Notes: generated by a model from the letters alone, not told the origin. Shown: positions 8,505 through 18,391, counted from the first letter of the stretch. The stretch is DNA of 64,000 bases from Kibdelosporangium banguiense (GCF_017876405.1 NZ_JAGINW010000001.1:2431203-2495202), one strand, 5' to 3'. Numbers and translations are program-made.

Positions 8505-9335
8505 GTGGCGCGACGACCCACGCTCAAGGTGCTCGCTCTGCTGCCTGCGCTGGCTTTGGGCCTCGCTACAGCGGGCTGTGCCGAGAAGATCGACTCTGGG
8601 GCCCCGGCGGGGGGTTCTACGTCCGGCGGAGCGTCCGCGGTCCAGCTGATCGAGTCGGGCAAGCTGAAGGTGTGTACGCACCTGCCGTACAAGCCGTTCC
8701 AGTTCAGCGAAGGTGGCAAGACAGTCGGCTTCGACGTCGACCTGGTGGACCTGATCGCCAAGGATCTGGGCGCCACCCAGGAGATCGTGGACACGCCGTT
8801 CGAGGGCAGCCAGTCCGGTGAGGACCTCAACACCCGCAAGTGCGACCTGGTCGCGGCGGGCATGACCATCACCGACGTGCGCAAGAAGAACCTCGACTTC
8901 ACCGATCCGTACTTCGAGGCCACCCAGGTGCTGATGGTCAAGAAGGGCGGCCCGAAGACGCTGGCCGACCTCAAGGGCAAGAAGCTCGGTGTGCAGCAGG
9001 CCACCACTGGCGAGGAGTACGCCACCAAGAACAAGGACGCCAACGGCTACGACACCGTCCAGTTCGAGGACCTCGCGCTGGAGCTGACGGCGGTCAAGAC
9101 GGGCCAGATCGACGCGGCCATCAACGACAACGGCGTGATCCTCGACTTCGTCAAGGACAACCCGGACACCGAGGTCACCGCCCAGTTCCAGACTGGTGAG
9201 CAGTACGGCTTCGGCATCCGCAAGGGCAACGCGGCCCTGCTGGCCAAGGCCAACGAGGTGCTCGCCAAGGCCAAGAGCTCCGGCGAGTACGACAAGGTCT
9301 ACGAGAAGTGGTTCGGCAAGAAACCGACCAAGTAG
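8505..9335 (+). CDS. ABC transporter substrate-binding lipoprotein, polar amino acid type
   Basis: A 276-residue family 3 solute-binding protein. The N-terminus (MARRPTLKVLALLPALAL) is a lipoprotein signal ending in the lipobox ATAGC, so the mature protein is tethered outside the membrane. The binding domain shows KPFQFSEGGKTVGFDVDLVD and CDLVAAGMTITDVR, typical of glutamate/glutamine/polar amino acid receptors. The GTG start follows a clear ACGAGGAG site. It is the first gene of an importer with the permease and ATPase. A strong hairpin separates it from the permease, which would allow excess receptor synthesis. Confidence 0.9.
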   Translation: MARRPTLKVLALLPALALGLATAGCAEKIDSGAPAGGSTSGGASAVQLIESGKLKVCTHLPYKPFQFSEGGKTVGFDVDLVDLIAKDLGATQEIVDTPFEGSQSGEDLNTRKCDLVAAGMTITDVRKKNLDFTDPYFEATQVLMVKKGGPKTLADLKGKKLGVQQATTGEEYATKNKDANGYDTVQFEDLALELTAVKTGQIDAAINDNGVILDFVKDNPDTEVTAQFQTGEQYGFGIRKGNAALLAKANEVLAKAKSSGEYDKVYEKWFGKKPTK

Positions 9336-9345
9336 CTGGTCACGC

Positions 9346-9375
9346 GGGGCCTGCCGGAGCTGATCGGCAGGCCCC
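9346..9375 (+). terminator. intercistronic hairpin between receptor and permease genes
   Basis: GGGGCCTGCCG at 9346-9356 pairs perfectly with CGGCAGGCCCC at 9365-9375 (11-bp stem, 8-base loop), followed by TTGGTTT. It probably gives partial termination or mRNA protection, so the receptor is made in excess. Confidence 0.7.
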
Positions 9376-9409
9376 TTGGTTTGAGCGGACCCTTCTCTAG
9401 GAGTAAGAA

Positions 9410-10234
9410 ATGGCACTTTCCAGGCGGAAACGGGCGCAGACGATCCGCGGCGTCCAGTACGCGATCCTGGCCCTGATAGTCCTGCTGGTCGCGTTCGTGG
9501 CCGACTGGGGCCAGATCCGGCGGGCGTTTCTGAACTTCGACGCCGCGGGCGAGTCGTTCCCCAACATCATCACCACCGCGCTGGTCAACACGATCATCTA
9601 CACCGTGCTCGGCTTCGCCTTCGGCCTGGGGCTCGGGCTCGTGCTGGCGCTGATGCGGCTGTCGTCGGTGCCGCCGTACCGCTGGCTCGCCACGATCTAC
9701 ATCGAGTTCTTCCGCGGCGTCCCGGCTCTGCTGGTGTTCATCGCGTTCGGGTTCGGTGTGCCGCTGGCGTTCGGGCTGCGGTTCGACATCTACTCGACCG
9801 TGATGCTGTCGCTCGGCCTGGTCGGTGCGGCCTACATGGCCGAGACCATCCGTGCGGGTATCCAGGCGGTGCCCAAGGGGCAGGTCGAGGCCGCGCGGTC
9901 GCTGGGCATGTCGCCCGCCCGGGCGATGCGCACGATCGTGATCCCGCAGGCGTTCCGGATCATCCTGCCGCCGCTGACCAACGAGCTGATCCTGCTGACC
10001 AAGGACTCCTCGCTGATCTACCTGCTCGGCCTGGCCCGCGACGAGTACGAGCTGACCAAGTTCGGCCGGGAAGGGCTCAACCAGACCGGGTCGATGACGC
10101 CGATCCTGCTGGCCGGCCTGTGCTACCTGATCATCACGATCCCGCTGTCGCTGCTGTCGCGGTACCTGGAGAAGCGCACCGGCGGCAAGAAGATCAGCTC
10201 ACCGGAGTCGACCGGACTGGGGGTTTCGGCGTGA
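9410..10234 (+). CDS. amino acid ABC transporter permease
   Basis: A 274-residue HisM/GlnP-type inner-membrane permease with about five transmembrane segments. The EAA loop ([20 protein letters not shown]) that contacts the ATPase lies near residues 160-180. The N-terminal Arg/Lys-rich start and first membrane helix are normal. An AGGAGTAAGAA ribosome site precedes ATG. Its stop overlaps the ATPase start as GTGA. Only one permease gene is present, so a homodimer is likely. Confidence 0.92.
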   Translation: MALSRRKRAQTIRGVQYAILALIVLLVAFVADWGQIRRAFLNFDAAGESFPNIITTALVNTIIYTVLGFAFGLGLGLVLALMRLSSVPPYRWLATIYIEFFRGVPALLVFIAFGFGVPLAFGLRFDIYSTVMLSLGLVGAAYMAETIRAGIQAVPKGQVEAARSLGMSPARAMRTIVIPQAFRIILPPLTNELILLTKDSSLIYLLGLARDEYELTKFGREGLNQTGSMTPILLAGLCYLIITIPLSLLSRYLEKRTGGKKISSPESTGLGVSA

Positions 10235-10992
10235 CCAGCACCGAGGAAATCGTTGTCGAGATCACCGGCCTGAAGAAGTCGTTCGGCTCACTGGAAGTGC
10301 TCAAGGGCGTCGACCTGCAGGTCAAGCGCGGCGAAGTGGTGTGCGTGATCGGGCCGTCCGGCTCGGGCAAGTCCACGCTGCTGCGCTGCGTGAACGTGCT
10401 GGAGGAGCCGACCGGCGGCAAGGTCGTGGTGGACGGCGTCGAGCTGACCGACCCGGACGTCGACATCGACAAGGCGCGTCGCACGATCGGCATGGTCTTC
10501 CAGTCGTTCAACCTGTTCGCGCACCTGAACGTGCTCAACAACCTGACCGTCGCCCAGCGCAAGGTGCTCGGCCGCGACAGTGCCGAGGCCGAGAAGGTCG
10601 CCCGGGCCAACTTGGAGAAGGTCGGCCTCGCCGGGCGCGAGCACTCGATGCCCAACCAGTTGTCCGGTGGTCAGCAGCAGCGTGTCGCGATCGCGCGGGC
10701 GTTGTCGATGGACCCGGACGTGATGCTGTTCGACGAGCCGACTTCGGCGCTCGACCCGGAACTGGTCGGCGACGTGCTCGGCGTCATGCGGCAGCTCGCC
10801 GACGAGGGCATGACGATGATCGTGGTCACCCACGAGATGCAGTTCGCCCGTGAGGTCGCCGACAAGGTGCTGTTCATGGACGGCGGCTACATCGTCGAGG
10901 AAGGCCCGGCCGAGCAGGTCATCGGCGCGCCGCAGCACGAACGCACGCAATCGTTCCTGGCCCGCGTGCTGAACCCGATCCAGAAGGCGTGA
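10231..10992 (+). CDS. amino acid ABC transporter ATP-binding protein
   Basis: A 253-residue GlnQ-type ATPase. Walker [11 protein letters not shown]-loop VFQSFNLF, signature LSGGQQQR, Walker [13 protein letters not shown] and the switch His in VVTHEM are all intact. The frame is open further upstream, but the GTG at 10231 is chosen because it overlaps the permease stop as GTGA. Its own stop overlaps the next gene's GTG in the same way, so the membrane protein downstream is translationally coupled to the transporter. Confidence 0.93.
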   Translation: MTSTEEIVVEITGLKKSFGSLEVLKGVDLQVKRGEVVCVIGPSGSGKSTLLRCVNVLEEPTGGKVVVDGVELTDPDVDIDKARRTIGMVFQSFNLFAHLNVLNNLTVAQRKVLGRDSAEAEKVARANLEKVGLAGREHSMPNQLSGGQQQRVAIARALSMDPDVMLFDEPTSALDPELVGDVLGVMRQLADEGMTMIVVTHEMQFAREVADKVLFMDGGYIVEEGPAEQVIGAPQHERTQSFLARVLNPIQKA

Positions 10993-13169
10993 CCCCAGCC
11001 GAGCCGCCTCCCGCGGAGGCGCGCCGACTGGACGTGCAGGACCCCGCACCGGGCAAGTGGGCGCACATGGCGGCCGCGGACGTGGTCCGCCGGGTGGTCG
11101 AACCGGACGGCGCCGGCATCCGCTGGCGCCGCAAGTCCGCCAGCCCGCCGGTGATCGTGGTCGAGGACAAGTTCCTCACCGGCAAGTTCAGCCTGCGTGC
11201 GCTGGAGTTCCCGTACGTGCTGGAGTTCGTGCGGTGCCGCTTCGAGCAGGCACCGGACCTGCGCCAGGCCAAAATCGCCGGCCTGGAGTTCCGCGACTGC
11301 TGGCTGCCCGGCCTGTCGGCCAAGAACATGCGCTGCGACAACGACCTGGTGCTGTCGTCCACCACTGTGGACGGTGAGCCGATCGACCTGGTCGACTCGG
11401 AGATCGAGGGGTCGGTGAACCTCTCGGCCAGCAGGATCGGCAACCGCACCGGCCGGGCGCTGCTCGCCGACCGGCTGGTGCTCGCCGGTGCGCTGCTGGC
11501 CAACAACCTGGTGGCCCACGGCGAGATCCGGATGCCCGGCCTGCGGGCCGGCGGCAACGTCAACTTCTCCGGCGCGACGCTGGACAACCCGGAAGGCTAC
11601 GCGCTCAACGGGTACGGCATGCACGTCGGCGGAAACCTGTTGTGCGGCATCGATGTCACCACACAGGAGCGGTTCTCCTCGACCGGTTGGGTATTCCTCC
11701 CGGCGACCCGTGTGGACAGCGATTTCTCCTTACGTGGCGCGGAGTTGCGGCCCGCCGACATGAACGGCTCGGAAGGGTCGGCGGATCCCGGGTTCGACCT
11801 GACCGCGACGCTCATCGCCGACCGGATCAGGGTGGAGGGCAACCTCGAACTCGACCGTGGCCTGCGGTCCACCGGCACGCTGCGGATCGTCAACGCGATG
11901 ATCGGCGGCTCCCTGCGACTGTCCAGTTCGGACATAGACGTGTCCGCCGAACAGCCGCCACCATGGCCGCATCGGGCGTTGCACCTGGACGGAACCCAGA
12001 TCAGCGGCGATTTCGACGCCCGGTCGATCCGGATGGCCGGGCAGGCCCGGATGGTGGATGTGACCATCCGAGGCAGCCTGCTGCTGGACGGCGCGAACCT
12101 GCGTAACCCCGAATCGGACGCGATCCTGGGGCGCCGGTTCAGTGTCGGAGGCAACCTGGACGGCCGGTTCGTCGAGGTCGCGGGCTGCCTTTCGTTCCAG
12201 GGCGCCAAAATCGGGGCGAACCTGGATCTGCGGGGATCCCGGCTGATCGAGCCGGGCAGGCACTTGCGGACCGGCGCGGTGTCGCCGTCGGTCGACATCC
12301 GTGCGGCCACCGTCGGCCGCGACTTGATCCTTGCGGCTGGGCACCGGCCTTTCGCCGCGCACGGCGGCGTCCGGATGCACCGCGCGGAGATCGGGCGTGA
12401 GGCCAATTTCGACGGTGCGATGCTCGGCTCAGGACTCGGCGGTACGGCCTTGAACGCGCACGGCATGGTCGCCCAGGAGCTCGTGCTGACTGTCGGCCAG
12501 GCACCGCGTGGACGCGTGACTTTGCGGCACGCGCGCTGCGCTTCGTTGGCGGACAACGACAAGTTCTGGGACGGCACCGGGCGGATCGATCTCGAGGACT
12601 TCAGGTACGAAGCACTCGCCATCCCCATCGACGTGAAGGACGATGCCGCGGTCCGTACGCGCCTGCGGTGGTTACGCACGTCGATGCAGGGCACCTACAG
12701 CCCTGGTCCCTACGACCAGCTCGCGACCGTGTTCCGGTCGAGCGGCAACGAAGAACACGCGGCCACAGTACTGATCGAGAAACACCGTTGGCGTTACGTC
12801 GCCATGGCCGACGGAATGCGGGTACTCGGGCCTGGCGTGCGGATGTGGAGCTGGCTGCAGCGATCCATGGTCGGCTACGGCTACCGGCCGACACGTGCTC
12901 TGGTCTGGCTGCTTGTCTGCCTCGCGCTGGGCAGCGTGTGGTTCGGTCTGCATCCGCGGCCCAACGAGATCAACGCCGACGACTCGCTGATCTGGAACCC
13001 GGTGCTCTACACCCTGGACCTGCTCGTGCCGATCATCGATTTCGGGAACAAGAATCGCTGGCAGGCGCCGGGCACCTCACAATGGATCGCGTCCGGGCTG
13101 ATCGCGACCGGCTGGATCCTGGCGACCACCGCCGCGGCCGGCCTGACCAGGATGCTGCGCCGAAACTAG
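10989..13169 (+). CDS. large beta-solenoid repeat protein with C-terminal membrane segments, unknown function
   Basis: A 726-residue protein. Residues about 70-560 are degenerate right-handed beta-solenoid repeats recurring as hydrophobic-x-G-x-L/V-x-L-x-G/D-A/S (for example [36 protein letters not shown] and [13 protein letters not shown]), pentapeptide-repeat-like. The C-terminus has a hydrophobic helix at 637-654, a second less regular segment near 671-684 ([14 protein letters not shown]), and a third at 699-718, ending in MLRRN. No signal peptide. The GTG start overlaps the ABC ATPase stop (GTGA). Homologues in actinomycetes are annotated variously. No enzyme motif was found, and a link to amino-acid import is inferred only from coupling. 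Confidence 0.7.
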   Translation: MTPAEPPPAEARRLDVQDPAPGKWAHMAAADVVRRVVEPDGAGIRWRRKSASPPVIVVEDKFLTGKFSLRALEFPYVLEFVRCRFEQAPDLRQAKIAGLEFRDCWLPGLSAKNMRCDNDLVLSSTTVDGEPIDLVDSEIEGSVNLSASRIGNRTGRALLADRLVLAGALLANNLVAHGEIRMPGLRAGGNVNFSGATLDNPEGYALNGYGMHVGGNLLCGIDVTTQERFSSTGWVFLPATRVDSDFSLRGAELRPADMNGSEGSADPGFDLTATLIADRIRVEGNLELDRGLRSTGTLRIVNAMIGGSLRLSSSDIDVSAEQPPPWPHRALHLDGTQISGDFDARSIRMAGQARMVDVTIRGSLLLDGANLRNPESDAILGRRFSVGGNLDGRFVEVAGCLSFQGAKIGANLDLRGSRLIEPGRHLRTGAVSPSVDIRAATVGRDLILAAGHRPFAAHGGVRMHRAEIGREANFDGAMLGSGLGGTALNAHGMVAQELVLTVGQAPRGRVTLRHARCASLADNDKFWDGTGRIDLEDFRYEALAIPIDVKDDAAVRTRLRWLRTSMQGTYSPGPYDQLATVFRSSGNEEHAATVLIEKHRWRYVAMADGMRVLGPGVRMWSWLQRSMVGYGYRPTRALVWLLVCLALGSVWFGLHPRPNEINADDSLIWNPVLYTLDLLVPIIDFGNKNRWQAPGTSQWIASGLIATGWILATTAAAGLTRMLRRN

Positions 13170-13184
13170 CCGTAGGAGACGAAA

Positions 13185-13643
13185 GTGGACCCGACCGCGA
13201 CCGGCAGGATCACGGTGGACGCCCCGCCGGAACGGGTGTACGCCCTGATCAGCGACCTGGACTCACTCAGCGGCCTGTCCGAGGAAACCGTACGGTGCAA
13301 AGTGCTCGTCGGCAGCTCGACAGCGACCGTCGGCACCCGCTTCCGCGGCAGCAACAAGCGCGGATTCCGCCGCTGGTCGACAGTGTCCACAGTGACCGAT
13401 GCGGTGCCCGGCCGCGAGTTCTCCTTCAACGTGACATCCCTGGGCATTCCAGTGTCCCGCTGGTCCTATTCGATCGCCCCGGCAGACTCCGGCTGCGTCG
13501 TCACCGAAAGCACGTGGGACCGCCGTCCTCGCTGGTTCCTCGCGATGGCCTACGTCGCAACCGGCGTCGCCGACCGAGTCGCGGTGAACACCCAGAACAT
13601 CGCCCGGACCCTCGAACGCCTCAAGGCAAAGGCAGAAGCATGA
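13185..13643 (+). CDS. SRPBCC/polyketide-cyclase-like lipid-binding fold protein
   Basis: A 152-residue START-like protein: an opening beta strand (GRITVDAPPERVYALISDLDSL), a central curved sheet and a long C-terminal helix (NTQNIARTLERLKAKAEA) that lids a hydrophobic cavity. It binds or modifies an unknown hydrophobic ligand. The GTG start follows TAGGAGACGAAA. The stop overlaps the next gene as ATGA. Such proteins have many roles, so no substrate is proposed. Confidence 0.82.
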   Translation: MDPTATGRITVDAPPERVYALISDLDSLSGLSEETVRCKVLVGSSTATVGTRFRGSNKRGFRRWSTVSTVTDAVPGREFSFNVTSLGIPVSRWSYSIAPADSGCVVTESTWDRRPRWFLAMAYVATGVADRVAVNTQNIARTLERLKAKAEA

Positions 13644-14008
13644 CACCCCTGGTCATCATCGACGCGGCCAACGTCGTCGGCTCAGTCCCCGACGGCTGGT
13701 GGCGCGACCGCTTCGGCGCCACCGAACGCCTCCGCGACAACCTCGCGGCCCTGCCCACCCAAGGCCTCGCCGACCTCGAACCACCCATTGAGGTAGTCAT
13801 GGTCGTCGAAGGCAAGGCCCGCACCGTCCCCGCCTCCGAGACAATCCGCGTCGTGCCCGCCCCAGGCTCCGGCGACGACACAATCGTCGACCTCGTCCGC
13901 ACCGAATCCCCCGGCCGCTCCTGCTACGTCGTCACCGCCGACCGCGGTCTCCGCTCCCGTGTCACCGACCTCGGCGCCTCAGTCCTCGGCCCCGGCTCAG
14001 TCCGCTAG
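13640..14008 (+). CDS. NYN/PIN-like predicted ribonuclease
   Basis: A 122-residue protein with a PIN-like nuclease layout: LVIIDAANVVG (first Asp and Asn), GSGDDTIVD (acidic pair in the middle) and CYVVTADRGLRSRV (third acidic site and Arg). This matches the NYN/YacP-like family of small metal-dependent RNases. The frame is open far upstream as a shadow of the previous genes. ATG at 13640 is chosen because it overlaps the SRPBCC stop (ATGA). Activity and target are unproven. Confidence 0.75.
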   Translation: MTPLVIIDAANVVGSVPDGWWRDRFGATERLRDNLAALPTQGLADLEPPIEVVMVVEGKARTVPASETIRVVPAPGSGDDTIVDLVRTESPGRSCYVVTADRGLRSRVTDLGASVLGPGSVR

Positions 14009-14054
14009 GTGGACCGGGAAATACCAGTTCACCGGTTTCGTGTTGACTTCGAAC

Positions 14055-15881
14055 GTGACCTCTTCGATCAAGCGGAAGGCTCGGGTGCGCGCGCCCGAGC
14101 TTGTCGGCCGTGGCTGGCTGAACACCGGGGACAAGGACGTCAGGCTCACGGATCTGCGCGGCAAGGTCGTGCTGCTCGACTTCTGGACGTTCTGCTGCAT
14201 CAACTGCCTGCATGTGCTGGATGAGCTGCGGCCGCTGGAAGAGGAGTTCGCCGATGTCCTGGTGACGATCGGGGTGCACTCGCCGAAGTTCGTGCACGAA
14301 GCCGACCCGGAGGCCCTGGCGGCCGCGGTCGACCGCTACGAGGTGCATCACCCGGTCCTGGACGACCCTGAGCTGACGACCTGGCAGAACTACGCGGTCA
14401 AGGCGTGGCCGACGCTCGTCCTGGTCGACCCCGAAGGTTACGTGGTGCACGTAGCCGCGGGCGAAGGTCACGCGGAGGCGCTGAGGCGAGTGATCCGCGA
14501 GCTGATTGCCGAGCACGAAGCCAAAGGCACGCTGCACCAGGGCGACGGGCCGTACACGCCGCCGGTAAGGCAGCACACGGATTTGCGGTTCCCCTCGAAG
14601 GTTGTTGTTACGCCGCAAGGGACTTTGCTTGTCGCGGACGCGGCGAACCACAGCATCGCCGAGCTCGAGGCGGACGGTGAGACTCTGATCCGCCGGATCG
14701 GCGACGGCGAGCGTGGCCGGTCCGACAGTCCGGCGAGGTTCGCCGAACCGTCCGGGATCGCTTTGCTGCCAACGGAAATCGCTGAGCAGGTCGGATATGA
14801 CGCGATTGTCGCGGACACCGTCAACCACCTGCTGCGCGGGCTCAAAGTGGATACAGGCGAAGTGACCACGATCGCCGGCACCGGCGAGCAGTGGCGCAAC
14901 GGCCCCACTGACGGCCCCGCGACCGAGATCGACCTGTCGAGCCCGTGGGACGTGGCCTGGTGGGACGGCCAGGTGATCATCGCGATGGCGGGCAACCACA
15001 CGCTCAGCGCGTTCGATCCGCTGCGCGGCACGGTTTCCCGGTTCGCCGGGACCACGGTCGAAGGTCTGCACGACGGCCCAGCCGATCAGGCCTTTTTCGC
15101 TCAGACATCCGGCTTGGCTGCAGCCGGGGACCGGCTGTGGCTCGTCGACTCCGAGACCTCCGCCCTGCGATGGATCGACCGTGACCACACGGTCCACACC
15201 GCGATCGGCAAGGGCCTGTTCGACTTCGGTCACAGGGACGGCGACAAGGACCAGGCGCTGCTGCAACACCCGCTGGGTGTCACGGTCCTCGGTGATGGAA
15301 GCGTGGCGATCGCCGACACCTACAACGGGGCGATCCGGCGTTTCGACCCCGAGACCGGTCAGGTCTCCACCGTCGCGGACGGCATCAAGGAGCCTTCCGG
15401 TGCGGCCGTCGTCGACGGTCAGCTCGTCGTGGTCGCGTCCGCCGCGCACAAATTGGAGTGGCCGATCTCACCCGGCGACAACGAGCTGCTCGTCGCCGGC
15501 CAGGCGCACCAGGTCAAACGCCCTCCGACTGAGCTGGCGCCCGGCGAGGTCGACCTTGTTGTCGTGTTCCAGCCACCTCCCGGGCAGAAACTTGACGAGC
15601 GATACGGCCCGTCGACACGGCTGGAGGTGACGGCTTCACCACCGGAACTGCTGGTGGAGGGCGGTGGAGTAACCACCGGACTGACCCGGCGGATCGTGGT
15701 GGCCGAGGGGATCGACATGGGTGTGCTGCATGTCGTCGCGCAGGCCGCGAGCTGTGATGACGACCCGGCGATCGAGCACCCGGCATGCCGCCTGACCAGG
15801 CAGGATTGGGGTGTGTCAGTCCGGATGGCGCAGGGGGGTTTGCGTCGTTTGCCGCTTATGCTGGGCGGAATGGACGACTGA
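14055..15881 (+). CDS. thioredoxin-like fold plus NHL beta-propeller protein (NHLRC2-like)
   Basis: Domain 1 (about residues 10-150) is a thioredoxin/TlpA fold with the redox motif FWTFCCINCLHVL, in which the active site is CCINC. Domain 2 (about 165-520) is an NHL-repeat propeller (LLVADAANHSIAEL, IVADTVNHLLRGL, VAIADTYNGAIRRF). A C-terminal beta domain follows. The architecture matches human NHLRC2 and its bacterial relatives. The start is uncertain: GTG at 14055 is preferred because it clears the upstream stop at 14008, but GTG at 14040 is also possible. No signal peptide is seen, so the protein is probably cytoplasmic. The role is unknown, possibly redox protein quality control. Confidence 0.82.
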   Translation: MTSSIKRKARVRAPELVGRGWLNTGDKDVRLTDLRGKVVLLDFWTFCCINCLHVLDELRPLEEEFADVLVTIGVHSPKFVHEADPEALAAAVDRYEVHHPVLDDPELTTWQNYAVKAWPTLVLVDPEGYVVHVAAGEGHAEALRRVIRELIAEHEAKGTLHQGDGPYTPPVRQHTDLRFPSKVVVTPQGTLLVADAANHSIAELEADGETLIRRIGDGERGRSDSPARFAEPSGIALLPTEIAEQVGYDAIVADTVNHLLRGLKVDTGEVTTIAGTGEQWRNGPTDGPATEIDLSSPWDVAWWDGQVIIAMAGNHTLSAFDPLRGTVSRFAGTTVEGLHDGPADQAFFAQTSGLAAAGDRLWLVDSETSALRWIDRDHTVHTAIGKGLFDFGHRDGDKDQALLQHPLGVTVLGDGSVAIADTYNGAIRRFDPETGQVSTVADGIKEPSGAAVVDGQLVVVASAAHKLEWPISPGDNELLVAGQAHQVKRPPTELAPGEVDLVVVFQPPPGQKLDERYGPSTRLEVTASPPELLVEGGGVTTGLTRRIVVAEGIDMGVLHVVAQAASCDDDPAIEHPACRLTRQDWGVSVRMAQGGLRRLPLMLGGMDD

Positions 15882-15912
15882 TAAGGTGCCGTGCCCCGAA
15901 CGGGTCGTAAGG

Positions 15913-16254
15913 GTGGACAAGTACGATTCGGTCGTGTCCGAACTCAAACTCGAGATCCAGATGCTGCACGACCGTGTGCTCGTGCGGATCTCACCTGAGG
16001 ATGGGGAACGGCGGAGCACAGGCGGCATCGTCATCCCGGCCACCGCGCAGATGGCGCGCAGGCTGGCTTGGGGCGACGTACTGGGGGTCGGCAACAGCGT
16101 CCGGCAGGTCAAGGTGGGGGATCGGGTGCTGTTCAACCCGGAGGACCAGCTCGAGGTCGAGGTGCAGGCGCAGACCTATCTGGTCATGCGCGAGCGCGAC
16201 GTGCACGCCATCGCCAGCGAACGCACCGAACACGGAACCGGGCTGTACTTGTAG
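15913..16254 (+). CDS. GroES-like (Cpn10 family) protein, divergent
   Basis: About 113 residues with a Cpn10 core: MLHDRVLVRISPED, a mobile-loop-like RRSTGGIVIPATAQ, then GDVLGVG, VKVGDRVLFNP and LVMRERDVHAIA. Canonical GroES is about 97 residues, and no groEL is adjacent, so this is a second, specialised family member. A start at GTG 15913 or GTG 15934 is possible; neither has a strong ribosome site. It lies 19 bases upstream of the VanW-domain gene, so the two may be co-transcribed. Its partner is unknown. Confidence 0.75.
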   Translation: MDKYDSVVSELKLEIQMLHDRVLVRISPEDGERRSTGGIVIPATAQMARRLAWGDVLGVGNSVRQVKVGDRVLFNPEDQLEVEVQAQTYLVMRERDVHAIASERTEHGTGLYL

Positions 16255-16273
16255 TCCCGCGGAGGATTGAGCC

Positions 16274-18163
16274 TTGCCGGAACAGCCACACTGGCCGGAG
16301 TCGCACAGCGAGCAGACGGATATTTTACCGGCCGTCCACGCGCAACGAGCCGTGCCTGGAGACGCGACCGTCGCGTACAACACGCCGTCGTTCTCGGCCA
16401 CGTCCGCGTACGACGAGCCGACGGTCAAGTGGGGGGACCCGCAACCCGAGGCGCAGCCACAGCCTGAGCCTGAGCGCAAGAAGAAGAGCATGCGCAAGAC
16501 AGCCATGGCCGCTGGCGCGGTCGTCGGCGTCCTTGGCGTGCTCTACCTCGTCGACGTCCTGGTCAGCCAGGGCGACGTGCCGCGCGGTGTGGTCGTCGCG
16601 GGTGTCGAAGTCGGCGGGATGAGCCGGGCCAACGCGGAGAAGAAGCTGCGTGAGGAGATCGAGCCGCGGCTCAATCACCCGGTCCAGCTCAAGGCCGGCG
16701 ACTTCACCACCGAGCTCGAACCGGCCAAGGCCGGGCTGACCCCGGACTGGACCAAGACCCTGGACAAAGCCGGTGACCAGCCGATCAACCCGATCACCCG
16801 GTTGACGTCGTTCTTCAGCACCACCGAGGTCGACTTCGCCACCCAGAGCGACGGCACCGCGCTGACGGCCGCGGTCGACCAGGTCCGCCAGAAGGTCGAC
16901 CAGGAGCCCGTCGAAGGCAACATCACCTTCGACGGCGCGACACCGGCCATCGTGGAGCCCAAGCAGGGCCGCAAGCTCGACCCGAAGGGTGCCGAGGAGC
17001 AGATCCGGCACGAATGGGTCAGCGGCCAGCCGATCAACCTGCCGGTCGCCGTGACACCCGTGAAGGTGCCCAAGGAGGCCGTGCAGACGGCGTTCGACAA
17101 GATCGCCAAGGTCGCCACATCCGGCCCGGTCGTCATCAAGGGCGAGGGCAAGGACGCGACGCTGCAGCCCGCGGCGATCGCCGCGGCCCTGAGGTTCGAA
17201 CCGGGCGAGGGTGCGTTGAACGCCAAGTTCGACAACCCGAAACTGGTCGAGGCGATCGGCCCGCAGCTGAAGTCGACCGAGAAGGAAGGCAAGGACGCGG
17301 CGATCGTCTTCGAAGGCGGCAAGCCGACCGTCCAGCCCTCCGAGGACGGCAAGACCGTCAACTGGGACCCCAGCCTGGCCCCGCTGATGGACGTCGTGCA
17401 GAAGCAGGACGGCCGTGAACTGAAGATGCAGTACACGACCAAGCCCGCCAAGGTGACCACCGACCAGGCCAACGCCCTGGGCATCAAGGAGGTCATCGGC
17501 GAATTCACCACTGGTGGCTTCGCCGCGGACTCAGGCGTGAACATCCGCACGGTCGCCCAGAAGGTGAACGGCGCCATCGTCAAGCCCGGCGACACCTTCA
17601 GCCTCAACGGCTTTACGGGTCCCCGCGGCACCCCGCAGGGCTACGTCGAAGCCGGCGTGATCAAGGACGGCGCCCCCGGCCGCGAGGTCGGCGGCGGCAT
17701 CTCCCAGTTCGCGACCACGCTGTACAACGCGTCCTACTTCGCCGGCATGAAAGACGCCGGCCACAAGGAACACAGCTACTACATCAGCCGCTACCCAGCT
17801 GCCCGGGAAGCAACTGTGTTCCAGGACCACTCCGGCCACAGCGTCATCGACATCAAGTTCACCAACGACGCCCAGACCGGCGTGGCCATCCAGACCTCCT
17901 GGTCACCCAGCTCCCTCACAGTGAAGATCTGGGGCACCAAGCGCTATAACGTCGAGTCGGTGACCGGCGGCCGCAGCGCCCAGACCGAACCAACCGAGAA
18001 GCCCGGCCCAGCCCAGAACTGCAAACCCAGCAACGGCGCCCCAGGCTTCACAGTCACCGACACCCGGATCATCAAGGACCTCAACGGCCGCGAAATCCGC
18101 CGCGACAACCGAACGGTCAAGTACAACCCCCAACCCAAGATCACCTGCCCACCCCCGGCATAG
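16274..18163 (+). CDS. VanW family protein with PG-binding_4-like repeats
   Basis: A 629-residue membrane-anchored exported protein. Residues 1-72 are a Pro/Gln-rich cytoplasmic tail and residues 76-96 a transmembrane helix (AMAAGAVVGVLGVLYLVDVL). The extracytoplasmic part has two or more peptidoglycan-binding-type repeats and then a VanW domain near 420-560 (KPGDTFSLNGFTGPRG, REVGGGISQFATTLYNAS, HSYYISRYP). Probable cell-wall role; VanW domains occur in resistance clusters but are widespread in actinomycetes and do not imply resistance. The TTG start is chosen for the strong GGAGGATTGAGCC site. Strong terminators follow. Confidence 0.88.
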   Translation: MPEQPHWPESHSEQTDILPAVHAQRAVPGDATVAYNTPSFSATSAYDEPTVKWGDPQPEAQPQPEPERKKKSMRKTAMAAGAVVGVLGVLYLVDVLVSQGDVPRGVVVAGVEVGGMSRANAEKKLREEIEPRLNHPVQLKAGDFTTELEPAKAGLTPDWTKTLDKAGDQPINPITRLTSFFSTTEVDFATQSDGTALTAAVDQVRQKVDQEPVEGNITFDGATPAIVEPKQGRKLDPKGAEEQIRHEWVSGQPINLPVAVTPVKVPKEAVQTAFDKIAKVATSGPVVIKGEGKDATLQPAAIAAALRFEPGEGALNAKFDNPKLVEAIGPQLKSTEKEGKDAAIVFEGGKPTVQPSEDGKTVNWDPSLAPLMDVVQKQDGRELKMQYTTKPAKVTTDQANALGIKEVIGEFTTGGFAADSGVNIRTVAQKVNGAIVKPGDTFSLNGFTGPRGTPQGYVEAGVIKDGAPGREVGGGISQFATTLYNASYFAGMKDAGHKEHSYYISRYPAAREATVFQDHSGHSVIDIKFTNDAQTGVAIQTSWSPSSLTVKIWGTKRYNVESVTGGRSAQTEPTEKPGPAQNCKPSNGAPGFTVTDTRIIKDLNGREIRRDNRTVKYNPQPKITCPPPA

Positions 18164-18180
18164 CCTTCGTACAACCGCCT

Positions 18181-18215
18181 GAAGCCCGTGTGAACAGCTC
18201 GTTCACGCGGGCTTC
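18181..18215. terminator. hairpin after VanW gene
   Basis: GAAGCCCGTGTGAAC (18181-18195) pairs with GTTCACGCGGGCTTC (18201-18215) with one G-T/wobble position. It lies just after the VanW stop. Confidence 0.65.
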
Positions 18216-18329
18216 TCGCTTGAATCGGCTTCCACAACTCGAGGTGCGTCGCACTCAACGAAGAGCCAGGGCCGGAGGGTGAGCGAGTGAGCAAGCGGCA
18301 GCAAGTTGTTTCATGTGAATCATGAGGAA

Positions 18330-18367
18330 GGGCGGTGATCCCCCGCCAGGGATCACCGCCCTATTTT
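18330..18367 (+). terminator. strong intrinsic terminator, VanW side
   Basis: GGGCGGTGATCCC (18330-18342) pairs perfectly with GGGATCACCGCCC (18349-18361), followed by TATTTT. The 13-bp stem also lies just beyond the 3' end of the convergent acyl-CoA dehydrogenase gene. Confidence 0.85.
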
Positions 18368-18391
18368 CCTCGCCGCGGGATGGCGAAGGTC

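Noticed and set aside
13962..15449. 495-codon minus-strand frame opposite the thioredoxin/NHL gene
   Set aside because: Shadow with no domain.
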